Below the pieces are notes generated by a model, which worked only from the letters and a program-made list of their open reading frames with translations, made no database searches and was not told the origin of the DNA. The position numbers were made by a program, and so were the translations under genes. Positions 60,831-64,000 of a stretch of DNA of 64,000 nt are shown here, one piece after another. This stretch comes from Rhodovulum sulfidophilum DSM 1374 (GTDB taxonomy: Bacteria; Pseudomonadota; Alphaproteobacteria; Rhodobacterales; Rhodobacteraceae): assembly GCF_001633165.1 (NCBI RefSeq), contig NZ_CP015418.1, positions 1,282,501 to 1,346,500 of the forward strand, in the 5' to 3' direction. The stretch's first letter is position 1; every line of letters begins with the position of its first letter.

Positions 60831-61451
60831 GTGACCAAACGCACGTCTGCCAAGTACAAGATCGACCGCCGCATGGGCGAAAACATCTGGGGCCGCGCCA
60901 AGTCCCCGGTGAACCGCCGCGAATACGGCCCCGGCCAGCACGGTCAGCGCCGCAAGGGCAAGCTGTCCGACTTCGGGATCCAGCTGCGCGCCAAGCAGAA
61001 GCTGAAAGGCTACTATGGCGACATGACCGAGAAACAGTTCCGCCGCATCTTCGCCGAGGCCGAGCGTCAGCGCGGCGATACCGGCGAGCTGCTTGTCGGC
61101 CTGCTGGAACGCCGCCTCGACACCGTGGTCTACCGCGCCAAGTTCGTGCCGACCATCTTCGCCGCCCGCCAGTTCGTGAACCACGGCCATGTCACCGTGA
61201 ACGGTCAGCGCGTCAACATCCCGTCCTACCGGGTCAAGGAAGGCGACGTCATCGAGGTCCGCGAGAAGTCCAAGCAGATGACCGCGCTGCTCGAAGCGGT
61301 GCAGCTCGCCGAGCGTGACGTTCCCGATTACATCGAGGCCGACCATTCCAAGATGACCGCCACCTTCGTGCGCATCCCGGGTCTCGGAGACGTGCCCTAC
61401 CCGGTCGTCATGGAACCCAACCTCGTCATCGAATTCTACGCGCAGAACTAA
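60831..61451 (+). CDS. rpsD: 30S ribosomal protein S4
   Basis: Primary 16S rRNA-binding protein of the small subunit (206 residues). It opens [21 protein letters not shown], followed by [22 protein letters not shown], and carries the S4 RNA-binding domain (about 95-155, [38 protein letters not shown]). The GTG at 60831 is preceded by GAAGGAGA. It is alone, with its own promoter, leader and terminator, as in many alphaproteobacteria. Confidence 0.98.
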   Translation: MTKRTSAKYKIDRRMGENIWGRAKSPVNRREYGPGQHGQRRKGKLSDFGIQLRAKQKLKGYYGDMTEKQFRRIFAEAERQRGDTGELLVGLLERRLDTVVYRAKFVPTIFAARQFVNHGHVTVNGQRVNIPSYRVKEGDVIEVREKSKQMTALLEAVQLAERDVPDYIEADHSKMTATFVRIPGLGDVPYPVVMEPNLVIEFYAQN

Positions 61452-61476
61452 GGTTCCGCGCCGCGACAACCGTATC

Positions 61477-61511
61477 GGACCCGTCCTGCCGCGTGCAGGG
61501 CGGGTCCTTTC
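61477..61511 (+). terminator. Rho-independent terminator of rpsD
   Basis: GGACCCGTCCTGC pairs with GCAGGGCGGGTCC around a CGCGT loop, with a small internal bulge, followed by TTT. It lies 26 bp behind the rpsD stop. Confidence 0.75.
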
Positions 61512-61634
61512 CGTTCAGGCCGGTCTCTCTGTCGCCTGCGGCACCGCGGCCGGGCGCCGGGCGCGGGGGCGGCTTGCCCGAATCCGGACCGCGCGCTATG
61601 GGCCGCGCGGGGCTGCTTTGCGGGAGGCGCGATC

Positions 61635-62171
61635 ATGGCCGACAAACCCACTGCCGAACTGGTCTTCGAGCGCGGGCTCTTCGCCTCGCGCTGGCTGATG
61701 GCGCCGATGTATCTGGGGCTCGTGGTGTCACTGGCGATGCTGGTCGTCGTGTTCCTGCGCGAGATCGCCTATTACGCGCCGCAGGTGCTGACGATGTCGA
61801 GCGAGACCGCTATCTTGGCGGTGCTGACCCTGATCGACCTCACGCTGGCGGCCAACCTGCTGTTGATCGTGCTGTTCTCGGGCTACGAGAACTTCGTCTC
61901 GAAGCTTGATATCGGCGATCACAGCGACCGCCCCGACTGGATGGGCACGGTCGACTTCTCGGGTCTCAAGATGAAGCTGATCGCCTCGATCGTGGCGATT
62001 TCGGGAATTCACCTGCTGAAACGCTTCATGGAGATCGGTCAGGCCAAGGCCGATGCGGTCTATGGCAATAACGAGCTGTTCTGGCTGGTGCTGATCCATA
62101 TGGTCTTCGTGCTGTCGGGCGTGCTGCTTGCGGCGATGGACTGGCTGTCGGCCCGCGCCAAGAGGACCTGA
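61635..62171 (+). CDS. UPF0114 (YqhA/TIGR00645) family membrane protein
   Basis: Inner-membrane protein of 178 residues with four helices. It opens [23 protein letters not shown], followed by [10 protein letters not shown] and [10 protein letters not shown], the family hallmarks. The ATG at 61635 follows GGGAGGCG. The function is unknown in all bacteria. It stands between rpsD and hisC without close linkage to either. Confidence 0.9.
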   Translation: MADKPTAELVFERGLFASRWLMAPMYLGLVVSLAMLVVVFLREIAYYAPQVLTMSSETAILAVLTLIDLTLAANLLLIVLFSGYENFVSKLDIGDHSDRPDWMGTVDFSGLKMKLIASIVAISGIHLLKRFMEIGQAKADAVYGNNELFWLVLIHMVFVLSGVLLAAMDWLSARAKRT

Positions 62172-62274
62172 GCGCATACTGTTGCGCCGCCGCTTAGGGC
62201 GGCCGGGCGGAGGTATTTGGGACTGGCTTTGGGCTTTTCCGTCGGCTAGGGATGCGCGCCAAGGAGACACCGCC

Positions 62275-63360
62275 ATGACCAGGATCCCCCCCCAACCCGG
62301 AATTCTCGAGATCGCCCTCTATCAGGGCGGGCAGTCGAAGATCGAAGGGATGACAGATGTCGTCAAGCTGTCGTCGAACGAGAACCCGTTCGGCACCTCC
62401 GAGAAGGCGAAAGCGGCCTTCTCGCGCTGCGTGCACAGCCTGCATCGCTATCCCTCGACCGACCATGCCGAGCTGCGTGCCGCCATCGGCGAACAGCACG
62501 GGCTCGACCCCGAACGGGTGATCTGCGGCGTCGGTTCGGACGAGATCATCGCCTTTCTCTGCCAGGCCTATGCCGGTCCCGGCGACGAGGTGATCCATAC
62601 CCGGCACGGCTTCGCCATGTACCGGATCTCGGCGCTGGCGGCGGGCGCGACCCCTGTCGAGGTCGATGAGGTCGAGCGTACCGTCGATGTCGACGCGATC
62701 CTTGCCGGGGTCACCGACCGGACCCGGATCGTGTTCCTGGCCAATCCCGGCAACCCGACCGGCACCATGATCCCCGAGGCCGAGACCCGGCGGCTGGCCG
62801 AAAGCCTGCCCGAGAGCGTGGTCCTGGTGCTTGACGCGGCCTATGCCGAATATGTCGAGGGTTTCGATGGCGGCCGCGCGCTGGTCGATCGTCACCATAA
62901 CGTGGTGATGACCCGGACCTTCTCGAAGATCTACGGTCTGGGCGGGTTGCGGGTCGGCTGGGCCTATGCCGCGCCCGAGGTGATCGGCGTTCTGAACCGG
63001 GTCCGCAGCCCCTTCAACCTGGGTCAGGCCCAGCTCGAGACCGCCGAGGCGGCGGTGCGCGATCAGGCCTTCGTTACCCGCTGCCGGGCCGAGAACATCC
63101 GGCTCGCGGCCTGGCTGGTCGAGGCGCTGAACGAGGCCGGCGTGCCGACCGATCCGACCTTTTCCAACTTCGTGCTGCCGCGCTTTGCCGATGCCGCCGA
63201 GGCCGAGGCCTGCGATGCCTATCTCAAGTCTCAGGGGCTGATCGTGCGCCGGGTCGGCGGCTACAAGCTGCCCCATGCGCTGCGCATCACCGTGGGCGAC
63301 GAGGCCGCCTGCCGCCGGGTGGCCCATGCCGTGCGGGCCTTCAAGGAGGGGGCGCGGTGA
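62275..63360 (+). CDS. hisC: Histidinol-phosphate / aromatic aminotransferase
   Basis: PLP-dependent fold-type I aminotransferase of 361 residues. The Schiff-base lysine is K218 in [20 protein letters not shown] and a C-terminal [16 protein letters not shown] (phosphate/carboxylate-binding Arg) agree with HisC. The AAGGAG ribosome site precedes the ATG at 62275. Its stop overlaps the start of the prephenate/arogenate dehydrogenase gene, a hisC2-tyrA-type pairing that suggests tyrosine or phenylalanine synthesis rather than, or in addition to, histidine synthesis. Confidence 0.92.
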   Translation: MTRIPPQPGILEIALYQGGQSKIEGMTDVVKLSSNENPFGTSEKAKAAFSRCVHSLHRYPSTDHAELRAAIGEQHGLDPERVICGVGSDEIIAFLCQAYAGPGDEVIHTRHGFAMYRISALAAGATPVEVDEVERTVDVDAILAGVTDRTRIVFLANPGNPTGTMIPEAETRRLAESLPESVVLVLDAAYAEYVEGFDGGRALVDRHHNVVMTRTFSKIYGLGGLRVGWAYAAPEVIGVLNRVRSPFNLGQAQLETAEAAVRDQAFVTRCRAENIRLAAWLVEALNEAGVPTDPTFSNFVLPRFADAAEAEACDAYLKSQGLIVRRVGGYKLPHALRITVGDEAACRRVAHAVRAFKEGAR

Positions 63361-64000
63361 AAAGCCCGCTCTACGACCGGGTCGCGCTGATCGGGCTGGG
63401 CCTGATCGCGGGCTCGATGGCGCTGGCAATGCGCCGGGCGGGGCTGGCGGGCGAGATCGTCGGCACCGCCCGTTCGGCCGAGACCCGGGCCGTTGCCGCC
63501 GAGATCGGCCTTGTCGACCGGGTGGTCGAGACCGCGGCCGAGGCCGCTGAGGGCGCCGATCTGGTGGTGCTGGCGGTGCCGGTCGGGGCGATGGGCGCGG
63601 TCGCGGCCGAGATCGCGCCGCATCTGGCCCCGGGCGCGACCCTGACCGATGTCGGCTCGGTCAAGCGCGCGGTGATCGAGACGGTCGCGCCGCATGTGCC
63701 AGAGGGCGTCCATTTCATTCCCGCCCACCCGCTGGCGGGGACCGAGCATTCGGGCCCCCGCTCGGGCTTTGCCGAGCTGTTCGACAACCGCTGGAGCCTG
63801 ATCGTGCCGGTGCCGGGCACCGATCCGGCCGCGACCGCTCGGCTGAAACGGTTCTGGGAGGGGATGGGCGCCAATGTCGAGGAGATGGATCCCGACCACC
63901 ACGACCTGGTGCTGGCGGTGACCTCGCATGTGCCGCACCTCATCGCCTATACCATGGTCGGCGTCGCCGACGACCTGCGCCGGGTGACCGATGGCGAGGT
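63357..64000 (+). CDS. tyrC: Prephenate/arogenate dehydrogenase, 3' end cut by the window
   Basis: NAD(P)-dependent dehydrogenase of tyrosine synthesis. The GTG at 63357 overlaps the hisC stop. The first 214 residues are visible: the Rossmann motif [17 protein letters not shown] at the start, [13 protein letters not shown], and the catalytic-region [16 protein letters not shown] followed by [13 protein letters not shown]. All are typical of the TyrA dehydrogenase family without a chorismate mutase domain. The C-terminal helical dimer part is outside the window. Confidence 0.92.
   Translation, partial: MKSPLYDRVALIGLGLIAGSMALAMRRAGLAGEIVGTARSAETRAVAAEIGLVDRVVETAAEAAEGADLVVLAVPVGAMGAVAAEIAPHLAPGATLTDVGSVKRAVIETVAPHVPEGVHFIPAHPLAGTEHSGPRSGFAELFDNRWSLIVPVPGTDPAATARLKRFWEGMGANVEEMDPDHHDLVLAVTSHVPHLIAYTMVGVADDLRRVTDGE

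Overview
The window is a G+C-rich chromosomal segment of an alphaproteobacterium, most likely of the family Rhodobacteraceae (Rhodobacter/Rhodovulum/Paracoccus-like). This rests on gene content and protein wording: DUF2842 behind purA, DUF6524 membrane proteins, paired PuuA-like glutamine synthetases beside a polar amino-acid ABC transporter, a Pot-type ABC operon with an interposed DUF1330 gene, and many ATGA start/stop overlaps. The first and last genes are cut by the window edges. Long antisense open frames are frequent because of the base composition and are not listed as genes.

Layout. 1-7428: one operon (+) with a DHDPS-family lyase, two nucleoside hydrolases, an Opp/Dpp-type ABC transporter (two permeases and a double ATPase) and a ribokinase, which reads as nucleoside import, hydrolysis and ribose salvage. 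7827-10731: TRAP transporter dctPQM. 10732-12522: a scar holding two broken IS3-family elements and the tail of an interrupted gene, ending at tRNA-Tyr. 12632-13619: rlmB, a possible small RNA and a terminator. 13662-23072 (-): ABC transporter plus gamma-glutamylation cluster (two GS-like ligases, a class I amidotransferase, a PuuB-like oxidase, a DegT/DnrJ aminotransferase). 23335-31985: housekeeping genes (TerB, rlmJ, pyrG, secG, purA, thiamine pyrophosphokinase) with tandem DUF6524 genes and a large uncharacterised protein. 32019-32580: a decayed EamA transporter gene.

32701-38589 looks like an envelope/general-stress island: an unknown protein, a double PRC-barrel exported protein, a PLDc_N peptide plus a phospholipase D-like enzyme, an AI-2E-family membrane protein, CsbD and a receiver-like protein. 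Four sites of the form GGAAC-N16/17-CGTT, the alphaproteobacterial EcfG promoter type, lie in front of these genes (one has a mismatch). 38685-45268: an uncharacterised protein, tex and a DUF2339 membrane protein. 45362-48578: a GntR/FCD regulator, an XRE-cupin regulator and a BenE-family permease. 48978-54243: a spermidine/putrescine-type ABC operon, followed by two small genes. 55177-60651: pepF, a ligase/exonuclease repair pair and a 2-hydroxyacid dehydrogenase. 60831-64000: rpsD with a clear promoter and leader, a UPF0114 protein, and hisC overlapping a prephenate/arogenate dehydrogenase gene.

The two amine-related loci (13.6-23 kb and 49-54 kb) suggest that polyamines or similar amines are imported and oxidised through gamma-glutamyl intermediates. 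The nucleoside operon adds a second organic-nitrogen scavenging route. No CRISPR array, prophage, rRNA operon or complete transposon was seen. The most interesting points are the cluster of EcfG-like promoters, the MITE-like IS derivative at the tRNA-Tyr scar, the receiver-like protein with Glu at the phospho-acceptor position, the PotB-like permease with a roughly 270-residue insertion, and the exact 16-bp direct repeats before the PLDc_N gene.
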